Positions 63,996-64,000 of a stretch of 64,000 nucleotides of DNA are shown piece by piece (position 1 is the stretch's first letter; each line of letters begins with the position of its first letter). This stretch comes from Catenulispora yoronensis (GTDB lineage: Bacteria > Actinomycetota > Actinomycetes > Streptomycetales > Catenulisporaceae). The stretch spans positions 62,001 through 126,000 of the forward strand of contig NZ_BAAAQN010000005.1 of NCBI RefSeq assembly GCF_039531695.1, given 5' to 3'. A program made the translations under genes and the position numbers. The notes below the pieces were generated by a model. That model did not search any database. It saw only the letters and a list, made by a program, of their open reading frames with translations, and was not told where the DNA came from.

Positions 63996-64000
63996 CCCGG

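Overview
The window is 64 kb of very high-GC DNA with GTG/ATG starts, strong GGAGG-type ribosome sites and GC-ending codons. Gene content (F420-type oxidoreductases, a mycothiol-type nitroreductase, paired clpP1/clpP2, TIGR03960/TIGR03936, a long Rne/Rng ribonuclease, DUF4233, DUF5130) points to a filamentous or related actinomycete. The gene order resembles the Streptomyces/Catenulispora backbone (pepN, nitroreductase, nei, rpiB, then tig-clpP1-clpP2-clpX-valS-folC-DUF4233-mreBCD-mrdA-rodA-TIGR03960-TIGR03936-rne). The genus is inference; no rRNA is present.

Layout. 1-7.3 kb (minus strand): a partial ROK regulator with its operator; a five-gene drug-export/two-component cassette (ABC ATPase, permease, histidine kinase, response regulator, PPOX protein); then an F420-dependent LLM oxidoreductase with an MscS channel. 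7.7-14.4 kb: HNH endonuclease, a CtaJ-like/DUF5130 pair, PepN, DsbA-fold nitroreductase, tRNA-Pro(UGG), a Gly-Pro-rich protein and a Nei-type DNA glycosylase. 14.5-29.6 kb is more accessory: SpoIIE-type phosphatase, tRNA-Gly(UCC), lipoprotein, RpiB, aldehyde dehydrogenase, DUF2625, a secreted sedolisin with cell-wall-binding repeats and, divergent from it, a three-gene polysaccharide locus. 29.8-50.0 kb is the conserved core: protein quality control (tig, clpP1P2, clpX), valS, folC and the Rod/Mre cell-wall elongation cluster, ending with a radical SAM protein. 50.1-58.5 kb is accessory again (galK-galT, lipoprotein, a Trp/Arg-rich repetitive protein, an XRE-cupin regulator divergent from a BenE transporter, a beta-propeller/cell-wall-binding protein). 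The core resumes at 58.7 kb with the DUF2344 partner of the radical SAM gene and the RNase E/G gene.

The most interesting locus is 23.6-28.5 kb. A processive, cellulose-synthase-like GT2 is translationally coupled to a small single-TM protein with a low-complexity N-terminus. This is followed after 3 bp by a 955-residue protein that joins a membrane acyltransferase-3, an SGNH esterase/transferase domain and a GH16 beta-glucanase domain with its catalytic motif intact. I infer a compact machine that makes, acylates and trims a beta-glucan at the cell surface.

Other points of note: a mazEF pair whose toxin has decayed to two short ends; a probable ClgR box before clpP1; a perfect palindrome between the XRE-cupin gene and benE; an 11-bp phased GATC repeat; and the radical SAM/DUF2344 pair split by 8.7 kb of accessory genes.
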